Source of the DNA: an uncultured Phycisphaerales bacterium
Lineage (GTDB): Bacteria > Planctomycetota > Phycisphaerae > Phycisphaerales > UBA1924
Assembly (NCBI GenBank): GCA_937995595.1
Contig: CALKJW010000042.1
Coordinates: 1 to 49,862 of the forward strand
Reading direction: 5' to 3'
Length of the DNA: 49,862 nucleotides
Below, piece by piece: positions 7,638-16,564 of this stretch; positions within the stretch are counted from its first letter, which is position 1, and each line of letters starts with the position of its first letter. A model generated the notes under the pieces. That model had not been told where the DNA came from, did not search any database, and saw only the letters and a list, made by a program, of their open reading frames with translations. A program made the position numbers and the translations under genes.

Positions 7638-9770
7638 TCAGCCCGCCGTGCCCAGTTCGGTGAGCGCCACCACCGTGCCGCGCTGCGCGCCCAGCGTGTG
7701 GAACCCGCCGGAGGGGTCGGCGTTGCCGAAGCCCAGCCCGTTGTCGATGTGCCGCATCATCGCGACCACCGGCACGTCCGACGCGACGTCGATCGAGAAG
7801 AACTGCCGGCCGCCGGTGGCCTGCGCCAGCACCTGCGAGTTGGCGTGCAGGTCCAGGTCGAACCGCTCGCCGCCCGTGATCACCTGCGTGATCTCGAGCA
7901 CGAACCCGTCGGTGTAGTACAGGCGGAACGTGACCTCGGCCGGCGTCGCCGTCACGCCGAAGGGCGCGTAGTTGGGGTTGAAGACGCTGATGCGCTCGAA
8001 CAGGTCCACGCCCGCGCGCGACGCGTTCATGAAGCCCTCGGCGAAGTCGTGGTTCGTCGCCGCGTGCGTCGCCACCGGCGTCGCCAGCCCGTCGCCGAAC
8101 TCCTCGTGCGAACTCGCGGCGTAGATCGGCGTCGAGCCCGAACTGTACCGCATCGTGTAGGTCTTGTTGTTCAGCTGCGGGATCGTCGAGAGGTTGAACG
8201 TCGCGCGATCGCGCGCCGAGAGGAACAGCGCCGGCGGCGTGATCGAGAACTCCGGCGAGCCGTCGTCGAAGATGAACGTGAGCGTGACGATCGCGCCGGT
8301 CGTGTTCGTGTTCACGAAACTCACGCTGTCGATCACGCCCGAGGCCGTGTTCCCCATCGACAGCACGCCCAGCGTCGAGCCGTTGCCGCGGATGCCCAGC
8401 GCCGTCGACCCGGCCTTGCTGCCCGAGTTGTCGTAGTGCGTCAGCGCGGCGACCAGCGGCTGGTCGCTCGTCACCACCGCCGACATCCGCCCGTTGGGCA
8501 GCGCGGGGATGTCGGCGATCGCCAGCCCGCCGCGCCGGAACGCCTCGGTCGTCCGCGTGATCGTCTGCGGCGCGCCGCTCTCGAAGAAGAACTGCACCGT
8601 GACGGTCGTGTCAGTGTCGCTGGTGTTCTGCCACACGATGAAGTCGAAGATGTCCGCGCCCTTGCGCACGTCCGGCAGCACCCAACGCGTCGCGGTCTGG
8701 GTCGCGAAGGCCTCGCCCGTCGCCGTGCCGAAGTCGTAGTGGCTCAGGTTGACCGACAGCGGACCGGTCGACCAGATCTCCAGCGCGTACGGAACGTCCC
8801 GCTGCAGCAGGTCGTTGGCCGGGTTGGCCGAGCGCGAGACGGTGAACCCGCCGCGCGTGTTGGGCGCGACGGTGCCCGTGCGGATCACCTGGTCCCGGTA
8901 CCAGAACTGCGGGTCCACGTCGTCGGGGCTCGGCGTGGGCGCGGTCTGCGGCTGGCGCGTCTCGGCCCGCGCGATGGCCTGGAAGTGCACCGTCGTGTCG
9001 CCGGGGTTGCCGATGGGCACGAACTCGGTGATCGTCCCGCTGGCGAAGCCCTCGGGGTAGTAGTACCGGTGCGTGTAGAACGCCGCGACGTTCCGGGGCT
9101 TGATGATCTCCACGTCGTAGATCACCAGCAGTTCGTTCTCCTGGATGCCGTCCGCGGCGTTGAAGCCCGGGTTGACCGGCAGTTCGTTGTACGGCGCGCC
9201 CTGGTTGCTGGTCATCATGTTGTTGATGTCCTGCAGCACCATCCACGAGCGCCCGCTGGTCCCGCCCACGACCCGACCGAACACCGTGAAGCCCTGGTCC
9301 ACCGTGTCCAGGAACGTGTTGTTCGCGAGGTTGAAGAAGAACTGGCTCGTGGCCGAGTTCACCTGACCGCCCACGCGGGCCATCGCGATCGTGCCCTGCA
9401 GGTTCGACTGGTTGAACTCGTTCACGATCGGCGGACGCCGCGGGATCTCGGCAAACCCCGTCCCCGACGGGGCGATCCGCGCCAGGCCGCCCTGCACCAC
9501 GAAGTCGTCGTCCAGACGGTGGAAGAAGGTGCGGTCGTAGTCGCCGCGGCGGACGTAGCCCAGGAAGTTGTTCACCGTCACCGGCGCGGCGCTGTCGAAC
9601 AGTTCGATGTCGATGTCGCCCATCGACGTCTCGAACCGCACCACGGTGTTGTTCACGTTCAGCAGTTCACCGACCGACGGGAGCGGCGCCGAATCCAGCA
9701 GCATCCGTGCTTCCAGACCCTCCAGCGCGCACACCGCGTCCGCTCCGAGACCAGGCTTGGGCTTGCCCAT
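7638..9770 (-). CDS. exported cyclophilin-type peptidyl-prolyl isomerase with large C-terminal beta region
   Basis: Predicted 710-residue protein. The start at 9770 has an ideal AGGAG site eight bases upstream; an in-frame ATG at 9803 is less well placed. Residues 19-25 (LEARMLL) form the planctomycete exported-protein motif. Residues about 42-215 are a cyclophilin: FFHRLDDDFVVQGG gives the catalytic Arg85, Phe90 and Gln93, and QFFFNLANNTFLDTVDQGF and TVFGRVVGG complete it. The following 490 residues are Thr/Ser/Asn-rich beta modules without a recognised name, probably surface or extracellular. Its stop codon abuts the glycosyltransferase stop with no gap. Role is likely folding of exported proteins; the tail may anchor or localise it. 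Confidence 0.88.
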   Translation of the reverse strand: MGKPKPGLGADAVCALEGLEARMLLDSAPLPSVGELLNVNNTVVRFETSMGDIDIELFDSAAPVTVNNFLGYVRRGDYDRTFFHRLDDDFVVQGGLARIAPSGTGFAEIPRRPPIVNEFNQSNLQGTIAMARVGGQVNSATSQFFFNLANNTFLDTVDQGFTVFGRVVGGTSGRSWMVLQDINNMMTSNQGAPYNELPVNPGFNAADGIQENELLVIYDVEIIKPRNVAAFYTHRYYYPEGFASGTITEFVPIGNPGDTTVHFQAIARAETRQPQTAPTPSPDDVDPQFWYRDQVIRTGTVAPNTRGGFTVSRSANPANDLLQRDVPYALEIWSTGPLSVNLSHYDFGTATGEAFATQTATRWVLPDVRKGADIFDFIVWQNTSDTDTTVTVQFFFESGAPQTITRTTEAFRRGGLAIADIPALPNGRMSAVVTSDQPLVAALTHYDNSGSKAGSTALGIRGNGSTLGVLSMGNTASGVIDSVSFVNTNTTGAIVTLTFIFDDGSPEFSITPPALFLSARDRATFNLSTIPQLNNKTYTMRYSSGSTPIYAASSHEEFGDGLATPVATHAATNHDFAEGFMNASRAGVDLFERISVFNPNYAPFGVTATPAEVTFRLYYTDGFVLEITQVITGGERFDLDLHANSQVLAQATGGRQFFSIDVASDVPVVAMMRHIDNGLGFGNADPSGGFHTLGAQRGTVVALTELGTAG

Positions 9771-9993
9771 CGACACGACTCCTGTTCGACCGTCCTTGAA
9801 CATGGGCCCGACACCGCTCCCCCGCGGCCGCGCTCCGGTCGCGCCGGCCGCCACCCCGCCCCCGGGCGTGTCGGGAGTCTACCGGATAGCCCATTCGTCC
9901 GCCACCGCCCAACGGTTCGACCCAAAACGGGAGCGACCGGCCCGGAGGGTCTCGGCGCCGTACCGCGCAGTTTCTGCAGCGACGCGATGGGGG

Positions 9994-11649
9994 TCAGGCC
10001 GCGACGCGGCGCACGCCCGCCGAGACGTCCTCCAGGACCATCCGGTCGTACTCGGCAAAGTCGAGCCCGATAAAGGCCCGCGACAGGGCCGGGTCGAACT
10101 GCGCCCCGGCGCAGCGGGCCACCTCGGCGAGCACCTGCTGCCGCGGCATCGCCGCGCGGTACGAGCGGCTCGAACTCATCGCGTCGAAGGTGTCGGCCAG
10201 AGCGATGATCCGCGCCATCACGGGGATCGCCTCGCCGGCCAGCCCGTGCGGGTAGCCCTTGCCGTCGTAGCGTTCGTGGTGGTGCAGCACGCCGGGCAGG
10301 ACGTCGGCCAGGAGTGGGATGTCCTTCAGGATTCGGTGGCCGATCTCGGGGTGCTGCTTGATGGCCTCGAACTCCTCGTCGGTCAGGCGGCCGGTCTTGG
10401 TCAGCACGGCCTCGGGCACGCCGATCTTGCCGACGTCGTGCACCAGCCCGGCGATGCGGACCCGGTCGGCGTCCTCCTCGTTCATGCCGATGGCCAGCGC
10501 CAGCCGGTGCGACAGGTGCGCGACGCGGCGCGAGTGGCCGCAGGTGTAGCGGTCCTTGGCGTCGATGGAGGCGGTCAGGGCCTCGAGCGTGCCCAGGAAC
10601 AGCGCCTGCTGGTCGGCGTAGAGCACGGCGTTGTCGAGGAACGCGCCGACGTAGCCGCTGGCGGCCTCGAGCAACTGGATGTCGTAACTGCTGACCTGCG
10701 GGTCGTCGCCGTGCTTGTCGCCGGCGAGCAGGGCGCCGGCCTGCTCGCCGCCGCGCCAGATCGGCTGCACCAGCACCTGCCCGGAGCCCGGCAGCGACCG
10801 TCCGTCCAGTTCGGTGAGGATCAGCGGGACGTGCGGCTCGTGGTCGGCCGGGATGTTGGCCGACGCCGCGGCCAGCGCGTCGGGATCGAGATCAACCTCG
10901 CCGCTGCCGAAGAACCGGCCCGCGACCGGACCGGCGACGTCGGAGCGGGAGTTGAAGGTCGCGGCGATCCAGTTGAACGGCAGCGTCGACCGAAGGCGGT
11001 CGCACATGCGCTGGATGAACTGCGAGGGCTGCGTCAGGTCGTTCATCGACCGGCCGAGCGTGTACAGCAGGTCGATGGTCTCGAAGCAGTCGGTGAGTTG
11101 GCGCGTGAACCCCGACACCGTCTTGGAGTGCTCCTCGATGCGGTTCAGGTCGCCGCCCATCCAGAGCAGCACGTCGCGCAGGGCCGCGGCGGAGGCGGCG
11201 TCGTAGCGCGCCCGCGGGAGCAGGCTCCTGCGCGTCGCCTGCGCGTCGAGGTGGGCCGTGCGGCACGCGGCGAGGAAGAACTCCTCGTGCAGCGCGCGCT
11301 CGCCGAACGCCAGCGCGACGATGAACCCCACGCGCTCGCGCCGCCGCTGCTCGGCCAGCGGGATGGCCCAGCAGCCGGGGAACAGTTCCACGATCCCCGG
11401 CGCGCGGTCGCGGGTGCCCTCGCCCCATGCGCGGGCCGCGTCGCGCACCAGCCGGGTGAAGGTCGACGAGCCCAGCAGCAGGCCCACAGGGCCGGTGTCC
11501 AGCGGCTCGGACAGGATCGCGCCCAGGTTGTCGCAGCGCCACGTCGCCAGGCCCAGCCCCAGGCAGCGCTCGCGCAGCGCCTCGATCGAGGGCGCGTGCG
11601 CGTCCCGGATCGCGATCGGCGTGGACTGCGTTGTGCGCTGGTCGCTCAT
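9994..11649 (-). CDS. HD-GYP domain protein (c-di-GMP phosphodiesterase type)
   Basis: Predicted 551-residue cytosolic protein. Residues about 200-360 look like a GAF sensor domain and the C-terminal 190 residues are HD-GYP: HSRRVAHLSHRLA, HDVGKIGVP near 402, HHERYDGKGYPHGL near 458-470 and ALADTFDAMSSSRSYR. All metal-ligand positions of the family seem present, so hydrolysis of cyclic di-GMP (or another cyclic dinucleotide) is expected. The first 200 residues are not recognised. The ATG overlaps the stop of the upstream response-regulator gene as ATGA, so the two are probably co-translated and act in one pathway; the receiver would pass the signal to this enzyme by protein contact. Confidence 0.92.
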   Translation of the reverse strand: MSDQRTTQSTPIAIRDAHAPSIEALRERCLGLGLATWRCDNLGAILSEPLDTGPVGLLLGSSTFTRLVRDAARAWGEGTRDRAPGIVELFPGCWAIPLAEQRRRERVGFIVALAFGERALHEEFFLAACRTAHLDAQATRRSLLPRARYDAASAAALRDVLLWMGGDLNRIEEHSKTVSGFTRQLTDCFETIDLLYTLGRSMNDLTQPSQFIQRMCDRLRSTLPFNWIAATFNSRSDVAGPVAGRFFGSGEVDLDPDALAAASANIPADHEPHVPLILTELDGRSLPGSGQVLVQPIWRGGEQAGALLAGDKHGDDPQVSSYDIQLLEAASGYVGAFLDNAVLYADQQALFLGTLEALTASIDAKDRYTCGHSRRVAHLSHRLALAIGMNEEDADRVRIAGLVHDVGKIGVPEAVLTKTGRLTDEEFEAIKQHPEIGHRILKDIPLLADVLPGVLHHHERYDGKGYPHGLAGEAIPVMARIIALADTFDAMSSSRSYRAAMPRQQVLAEVARCAGAQFDPALSRAFIGLDFAEYDRMVLEDVSAGVRRVAA

Positions 11650-12104
11650 GCAGCGCGGCACTCCACGGGGACGGACGACGGGTCGGGCTTGGCCGGCGCG
11701 CGTCCGAGCAACTGCGTCTGCACGTAGTCCAGCAGGTCGCGCACGCCGAAGGGCTTGCCGATCACGCGGCGGATGACCGTGCGCTGCAACTGGTCGGGTT
11801 CGAGGATGTGACCGCGCGCCGTCAGCAGCACCGCGGGCGGGGGCGTGCGGTTCTCGGCCGCGGCGTCCTGCGCCACGCGCTCGCACAGTTCCAGCCCGCT
11901 CATGTACGGCATCTGCAGGTCGGTGATGATCGCGTCGGGGCGGTGCTCGCGCACCAGGTCCAGCGCCTCCTCGCCGTCGCGCGCCTCGAACACGACGTGC
12001 CCCGCGGCGCGGAACTTCTCCGCGACCACGAGGCGGATGTGCGTCTCGTCGTCGGCGACGACAAGGCGCGCGGGGCGGTGCGACTGATCGGACGTGCTGC
12101 TCAC
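11646..12104 (-). CDS. single-domain response regulator
   Basis: Predicted 152-residue receiver-domain protein. It uses a GTG start with a strong AAGGAGG site four bases upstream. Conserved residues are in place: acidic pair Asp18-Asp19, phospho-acceptor Asp62 in TDLQMPYMSG, Thr95 in LLTARG and Lys117 in IGKPF. There is no output domain; the 30-residue tail is Pro/Ala-rich. The stop overlaps the HD-GYP start by four bases (ATGA). No histidine kinase is in the window, so the phosphodonor is unknown. Confidence 0.93.
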   Translation of the reverse strand: MSSTSDQSHRPARLVVADDETHIRLVVAEKFRAAGHVVFEARDGEEALDLVREHRPDAIITDLQMPYMSGLELCERVAQDAAAENRTPPPAVLLTARGHILEPDQLQRTVIRRVIGKPFGVRDLLDYVQTQLLGRAPAKPDPSSVPVECRAA

Positions 12105-12259
12105 TGCGCCTCCTTGGTTCGGTCGGTGGTCGTGGACCGGGGGCGATTCGTCCCGACCGCCATCGACCCCGCCCGCTCGCGGGTTGAGGCCGATCGTCGG
12201 ACGCCGACCGTTCGGGTTGTTCCGACGCGACACCACCCGCACGACCGGCGCAGGTTGAC

Positions 12260-12282
12260 GCCGGCGCGGTTATCGCGCCGGC
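12260..12282 (-). terminator. GC-rich hairpin, possible terminator
   Basis: A perfect 9-base stem (GCCGGCGCG with CGCGCCGGC) closes a 5-base loop GTTAT. It lies in the gap after the small membrane-protein gene ending at 12334 and before the response-regulator start. There is no T-tract, so it may be a weak or Rho-assisted terminator. Confidence 0.45.
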
Positions 12283-12333
12283 GAGCCGCGCACGGCCCGC
12301 GGTCGAGCGTTCAGAAGCGGGTTGAGCGGGGCA

Positions 12334-12654
12334 TCACTGAGAGCCGACCGGCGGCGGGCGCGGCGCGGTGGGTTCGCGCTCGGCGCGCTGCCGCATCTCG
12401 GCGTCGCGGGCGATCTGCTCGTCGAGCGCTCGCTGCTCCTCGGCGCTCACCTCCGGCGGGTGGTTCGAGCCGCCGAAGGAGATGATCTCCATGCTGTACA
12501 GCAGCCAGACGATGACCAGCACGATCACACCGACCGACACCGAGAGTTTGATGATCTGCGCGCGCTCCAGTTGCCCACCCTTGCCGCCCTTGCCGGCGGG
12601 GGCGGTCTTTGGCGAAGTCTTCGCACCCGCGCCTTCGAGTGATGTTCGTGCCAT
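12334..12654 (-). CDS. small single-pass membrane protein
   Basis: Predicted 106-residue protein of unknown function. The start at 12654 has CAGGAG ten bases upstream; a start at 12690 is possible but has no such site. The N-terminal 35 residues are rich in Lys, Gly and Ala; one transmembrane helix follows (LSVSVGVIVLVIVWLLYSM); the C-terminal part is a charged helix rich in Glu and Arg ending in a Pro-rich tail. It lies 50 bases downstream of the ABC-2 permease gene on the same strand, so the two are probably co-transcribed. It may be an accessory subunit, but nothing in it proves that. Confidence 0.65.
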   Translation of the reverse strand: MARTSLEGAGAKTSPKTAPAGKGGKGGQLERAQIIKLSVSVGVIVLVIVWLLYSMEIISFGGSNHPPEVSAEEQRALDEQIARDAEMRQRAEREPTAPRPPPVGSQ

Positions 12655-12704
12655 GTGTGAAGTTCTCCTGAAGCGCGTGCTCTGCGCCACGCCGTCGCAC
12701 TAGC

Positions 12705-14066
12705 CTACCCGACTTCACGCCTCTGGAACAGCGCGACCGCCAGGCAGAGGAACACGCCGATCTGCGCCGCGCCGTACAAGCCGACCAGCACCACGTGCGA
12801 CGCCGGGATCCGCTGGTTCTGGTTGATCGCGTCGAGCAGCCAGAAGTACTGCACGTTCGGAATCACCGACCAAAGAACAAACACGGGCGGATTGACCTTC
12901 GTAGGTGTGAGGAAGATATAATCACCCGAAGTGGGGGGCTTGCGGACGAGTGGCCGGTCGGCGCCGACCCTCTGCACCACCAGCAATCGCTCGGCCGGGT
13001 CGGTGCTCTTCACGACCACCGCCGGCGGGCGCGTGCGGTCCGAAAGGTCCGCCAGTTCCGTCACTTTGCCGTCAAAGGGCGTGAACGGGGCGACCGACAG
13101 GCCCATGCCGTTGGGGTTTGGCCCGTAGTACAGCGGCGAGCCGGCGTTGATCGGGATCCGCGGGTCGTATTCCAGACGGATGCGGTACACGTCGCCGTTC
13201 TGGTCGAACGTCCGCTGGCTGACCAGGTCCGGCGTCGCTTCTCGGATGCGCGCCACGAACCGGTTGTCGATCGCCTTGGTGCCCAGAAAGTGGTTCGAGA
13301 GCAGCCCGAGCAGGAACACGCCGCAGCAGACCACCAGCGTCATGACCTGCCCGAGCCGCGCCGAGGCCGCGGTCGCCAGCGCGGTCAGCACCATGTGGGC
13401 CATGACGACGCACATGGTCGCGATGAGGATCTGCGGCTTGAAGTCCGCCGCGGGCGACTGCAGGTGCCACTTCTTCGAGACCAGCAGCACGCCGGCGTAG
13501 GCCGCGAGCATCAGCGGGAACAGGAGCATCGTCGCCGTCTGCGGGAAGACCCAGCCGTAGAAGAAGTTGCACCAGATCGCGGCGCCCAGCGCGACCGCCA
13601 CGGCCAGCCCGGTGAACAGGAGCACCGGACCGTCGAGATCGTCGGCCGCGGTGGACATCACCTCGTGCCGCAGCGCGACGAACAGGAACAGGCTCATGGT
13701 GAGGCTGGCGATCAGGATCGCGCCGGCCACGCCGACGTACTTGCCCAGCACGACCGTCACCCGTGAGACCGGCTTGCTCACCACCGTCAGGACGGTCTTG
13801 TTGTCGATCTCGCGGCTCAGAACGGCCGTCGCGAGGAACGCGGCCAGCAGCAGCCCGCACACGAAGATCGTCGCCAGGCCGACGTCCAGCAGCATCTTGT
13901 TGTCGCCGGACACCTCCGACGACTCGCTCATGCCCATGGTGAACCCGGCCGACCAGGTGGTGAACAACTGGCACAGGCCGCACAGCGCGATGATGATGAA
14001 GTAGATCGGTTGGCGCACGCTCTCCACGAAGGTGTTCCGCGCGATGGTGAGCAGTTGCGAGAACAT
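12705..14066 (-). CDS. ABC-2 type transporter permease
   Basis: Predicted 453-residue membrane protein. The first 28 residues end in the amphipathic helix and VRQPIYFIIIALCGLCQLF segment typical of ABC-2 permeases. The motif LSREIDNKTVLTVVSKPVSR then VVLGKYVGV is the family's conserved cytoplasmic loop (about residues 88-118). Further helices follow to about residue 290, then a soluble region of about 130 residues and a last helix. Its homologue at 20338 carries the same loop as FEQRDKVIWQTMTKPVA and LLGKWLGVV. No ATPase gene is adjacent on this strand; the nearest is at 19085 in the divergent operon. Substrate unknown. Confidence 0.82.
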   Translation of the reverse strand: MFSQLLTIARNTFVESVRQPIYFIIIALCGLCQLFTTWSAGFTMGMSESSEVSGDNKMLLDVGLATIFVCGLLLAAFLATAVLSREIDNKTVLTVVSKPVSRVTVVLGKYVGVAGAILIASLTMSLFLFVALRHEVMSTAADDLDGPVLLFTGLAVAVALGAAIWCNFFYGWVFPQTATMLLFPLMLAAYAGVLLVSKKWHLQSPAADFKPQILIATMCVVMAHMVLTALATAASARLGQVMTLVVCCGVFLLGLLSNHFLGTKAIDNRFVARIREATPDLVSQRTFDQNGDVYRIRLEYDPRIPINAGSPLYYGPNPNGMGLSVAPFTPFDGKVTELADLSDRTRPPAVVVKSTDPAERLLVVQRVGADRPLVRKPPTSGDYIFLTPTKVNPPVFVLWSVIPNVQYFWLLDAINQNQRIPASHVVLVGLYGAAQIGVFLCLAVALFQRREVG

Positions 14067-14499
14067 GGTTCGTGGGGTGCGGTCGGCCTGCGGGCGGTGT
14101 CGGTCGGGGAACGCCCGCCGACGGCGTGCGGGGGCGGCGAACGGCGGCGGCGACGCACGGCGGGCGAAGAAAGTCCCGGCGCGGGTACGAACATAGGGCC
14201 AACCTGATCGTACATCAACGTACCGGCGGGCCGCGCGGTTCGCGCACCGGCCCGTCCGGTCGGCTAATCTATCGCCCCGGTCGGCGTTCTGTCGGCGGAG
14301 AGAGAGGGGCGAATCCGGGACAGGGGCGGGCGGGAGTCGGCAGCGACGGCGGAGGACCGCGGCAGAACGCCGCGGCCGGCAGCCGACGCGTCCGACCGGG
14401 TTGTGGACAGGCCGGGCGTGCCCGGTCACAATCTGCCCCGCCGCCGCGCGTGCGGGCGGCGTGCCACCGGGTCCTTGGTCGATCCAGTCAGAGGAGCCG
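14067..14499. promoter_or_regulatory. divergent intergenic region with a leader hairpin
   Basis: This 433-base gap separates two divergent transcripts and must hold both promoters, though I cannot point to clear -35/-10 boxes. A perfect 7-base stem with a 5-base loop lies at 14357-14375 (CCGCGGC, AGAAC, GCCGCGG), flanked by a further GTCGGC/GCCGAC pair. A second dyad lies at 14412-14425 (CCGGGC-GT-GCCCGG) inside TTGTG...CACAA (14401-14431). Both are upstream of the SPFH operon and could be leader structures or an operator. No gene is seen. Confidence 0.4.
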
Positions 14500-16500
14500 A
14501 TGAAGGCCGACTACCAGAGTTACAAGCGAGCCGCGAGCGTCTGCCTGCTGGGCCTGTTCCTGCAACTGGCCATGGGCCTGACGCTGCTGGTTCACAGCGT
14601 GCTGTCGCACAACCACGCGGGGCTGACCGGGGCGCTGTACATCCTGCTCGGCGGGGTGGTGTGGCTGAGCCTGGCGATCGTCTTTGACCAGCACCGGCGC
14701 GAGCGCATCGAGGCGCTGGAGGCCGAGGCCATCGCCCAGCAGGGGGGGCGGGCGCTGTCGGTCTTCGGCGAGGGCGCGTCCGACCTGCGCGTCGCGGCCA
14801 AGCGGCTGGCCGGCATGCACCGTGTCATGCTGCCGGTGGTCAGCCTGCTGTACGCCGCGGCGCTGGCGGGCATCGGCCTGTGGCGGTTCCGCTCGGGCGA
14901 GGCGTTGATCGACCACGGGTCGTTCAAGCCCTTTGCCGAGCACGGCTGGGCCATCTCCATCGGCATCGCGCTGGCGTTCGTCGGGTTCATGTTCGCCCGG
15001 TACGTGGCGGGCATGGCCAAGCAGCCGGTGTGGGCCAACCTCCGCGGCGGGGCGGCGCAGGCCGTGGGCGCGGCGCTGGTCGGTCTGGCCATCGCGGTCA
15101 CGCGGTTCATCGACTACATGGGCACCGACGCCGGGACGCGCTACCTGCAAGCGGTGCTGCCCGCGCTGATGATCGCGCTGTCGATCGAGGTAATGCTGAA
15201 CTTCCTGCTGGGGATCTACCGCCCGCGCCGGCCGGGCGAGGTGCCGCGCCCCGCGATGGACTCGCGCGTGCTCTCGTTCGTCGCCGCGCCCGACCGCATC
15301 GCCGAGTCGATCGGCGGCGCGCTCAACTACCAGTTCGGGTTCGACGTGACGGGGAGTTGGTTCTACCAGTTGCTGTCGCGTTCGCTCAGCGCGCTGGTGG
15401 TGGTTGGCGTCGCGGTGCTGTGGCTGATGACGACGGTGGGCGTGGTGCAGCCCAACGAGCAGGGCGTCCGCGTGCGCCTGGGGCGTCTGGCCAGCGCCGA
15501 GCCGCTGCCGCCCGGCCCGTACCTCAAACTGCCCTGGCCGCTGGAGCGCATCGAGCGATTCGACACCGAGCGCGTGCGCCGAATCAATGTCGCGGGCGAG
15601 GCGCCGACCATCTCCGGCGCGATCCTGTGGACCAACGACCACAAGGCCGCGGAGAGTTTCTTCCTCGTCCAGCCCGCCGCGCTGGAGCGCACCGCGGGCG
15701 TCGCCACCGGCGACTACTCGCTGGTCGCGGCGGAGATCCCGCTGTACTACCGCGTGGACGACGTGATCAAGTTCCACCTCTTCGCCGCGCCCGAGGCGCG
15801 CGAGCAGGTGATCCGCGCCGAGGCCCAGCGCGAGGTGCTCCGCTACATGGCCGCGATGAACGTGGACGACGTGCTCGGGCGCGGGCGCTCGGCCGCGGCG
15901 GCCGAACTGCACCGGCGCATCAGCGCGCGGCTGGCCGAACTCAACACCGGCGTGGGCGTGCTGTTCGTCGGCATCGAGGGCGTGCACCCGCCGCGCGAGA
16001 CCGCCGAGGAATACGAGAAGTACGTCGGCGCCAACCAGGAACGCGAGGCGCTGATCGACATGGGCCAGCGCGAGGCGTCGGAGATGCTCATCAACGCCGC
16101 GGGCAGCCTCGCGACGGCCCGCAGGCTCGTCGCGCTGATCGACGACGCCGAGCACACCACCGACGACGCCCGGCGTGCCGAACTGGAGGCCGAGATCTCC
16201 GACCTGATCGCCAAAGCCGGCGGGCAGGCGGCGGTCCGCCTGCAGGAGGCCCGCGCCGAGCGCTGGCAGCGCCACATGACCGCGCGGGCCGAGGCCGAGG
16301 CCTACGCCGGCGAACTGGCCATGTACCGCGCCGCGCCGCGCATCTACGCCGCGGGGAGGTACTTCGAGACCCTGCGCGACCTGATCAAGGACAAGCGCGT
16401 GTACTTCGTCCGCGGCGACGGCGTGGAGGTGCGCGTGAACCTCGAGGACTCGGCGCTGGGCGGCAACCTGTTCGAGCAGCCCCGGCAGCAGCAGGAATGA
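14500..16500 (+). CDS. SPFH/band-7 (HflK-like) protein with multi-pass N-terminal membrane domain
   Basis: Predicted 666-residue protein; GAGGAG precedes the start. The first 320 residues hold about seven hydrophobic helices, for example SLLYAAALAGIGLW and LQAVLPALMIALSIEVML, the last being ALVVVGVAVLWLMTTVGVV. Directly after it comes an SPFH domain: VQPNEQGVRVRLGRL, LPPGPYLKLPWPLERIERF and later PLYYRVDDVIKF. Residues 540-650 form a charged coiled coil. HflK usually has one helix and about 420 residues, so the extra membrane domain is unusual. HflK/HflC complexes form large membrane cages around FtsH; FtsH is not in the window. First gene of a six-gene operon with two more SPFH proteins and an ABC transporter. 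Confidence 0.85.
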   Translation: MKADYQSYKRAASVCLLGLFLQLAMGLTLLVHSVLSHNHAGLTGALYILLGGVVWLSLAIVFDQHRRERIEALEAEAIAQQGGRALSVFGEGASDLRVAAKRLAGMHRVMLPVVSLLYAAALAGIGLWRFRSGEALIDHGSFKPFAEHGWAISIGIALAFVGFMFARYVAGMAKQPVWANLRGGAAQAVGAALVGLAIAVTRFIDYMGTDAGTRYLQAVLPALMIALSIEVMLNFLLGIYRPRRPGEVPRPAMDSRVLSFVAAPDRIAESIGGALNYQFGFDVTGSWFYQLLSRSLSALVVVGVAVLWLMTTVGVVQPNEQGVRVRLGRLASAEPLPPGPYLKLPWPLERIERFDTERVRRINVAGEAPTISGAILWTNDHKAAESFFLVQPAALERTAGVATGDYSLVAAEIPLYYRVDDVIKFHLFAAPEAREQVIRAEAQREVLRYMAAMNVDDVLGRGRSAAAAELHRRISARLAELNTGVGVLFVGIEGVHPPRETAEEYEKYVGANQEREALIDMGQREASEMLINAAGSLATARRLVALIDDAEHTTDDARRAELEAEISDLIAKAGGQAAVRLQEARAERWQRHMTARAEAEAYAGELAMYRAAPRIYAAGRYFETLRDLIKDKRVYFVRGDGVEVRVNLEDSALGGNLFEQPRQQQE

Positions 16501-16564
16501 ACCCGACGGCGGCGCCCGCCCGCGCGACCCCGCGCCGGCGCGCCCCGCACCAGGAGAACCGGCC

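Noticed and set aside
14401-14431. TTGTG...CACAA as a promoter
   Set aside because: Spacing between possible -35 and -10 boxes is too long; better seen as a dyad of unknown role.
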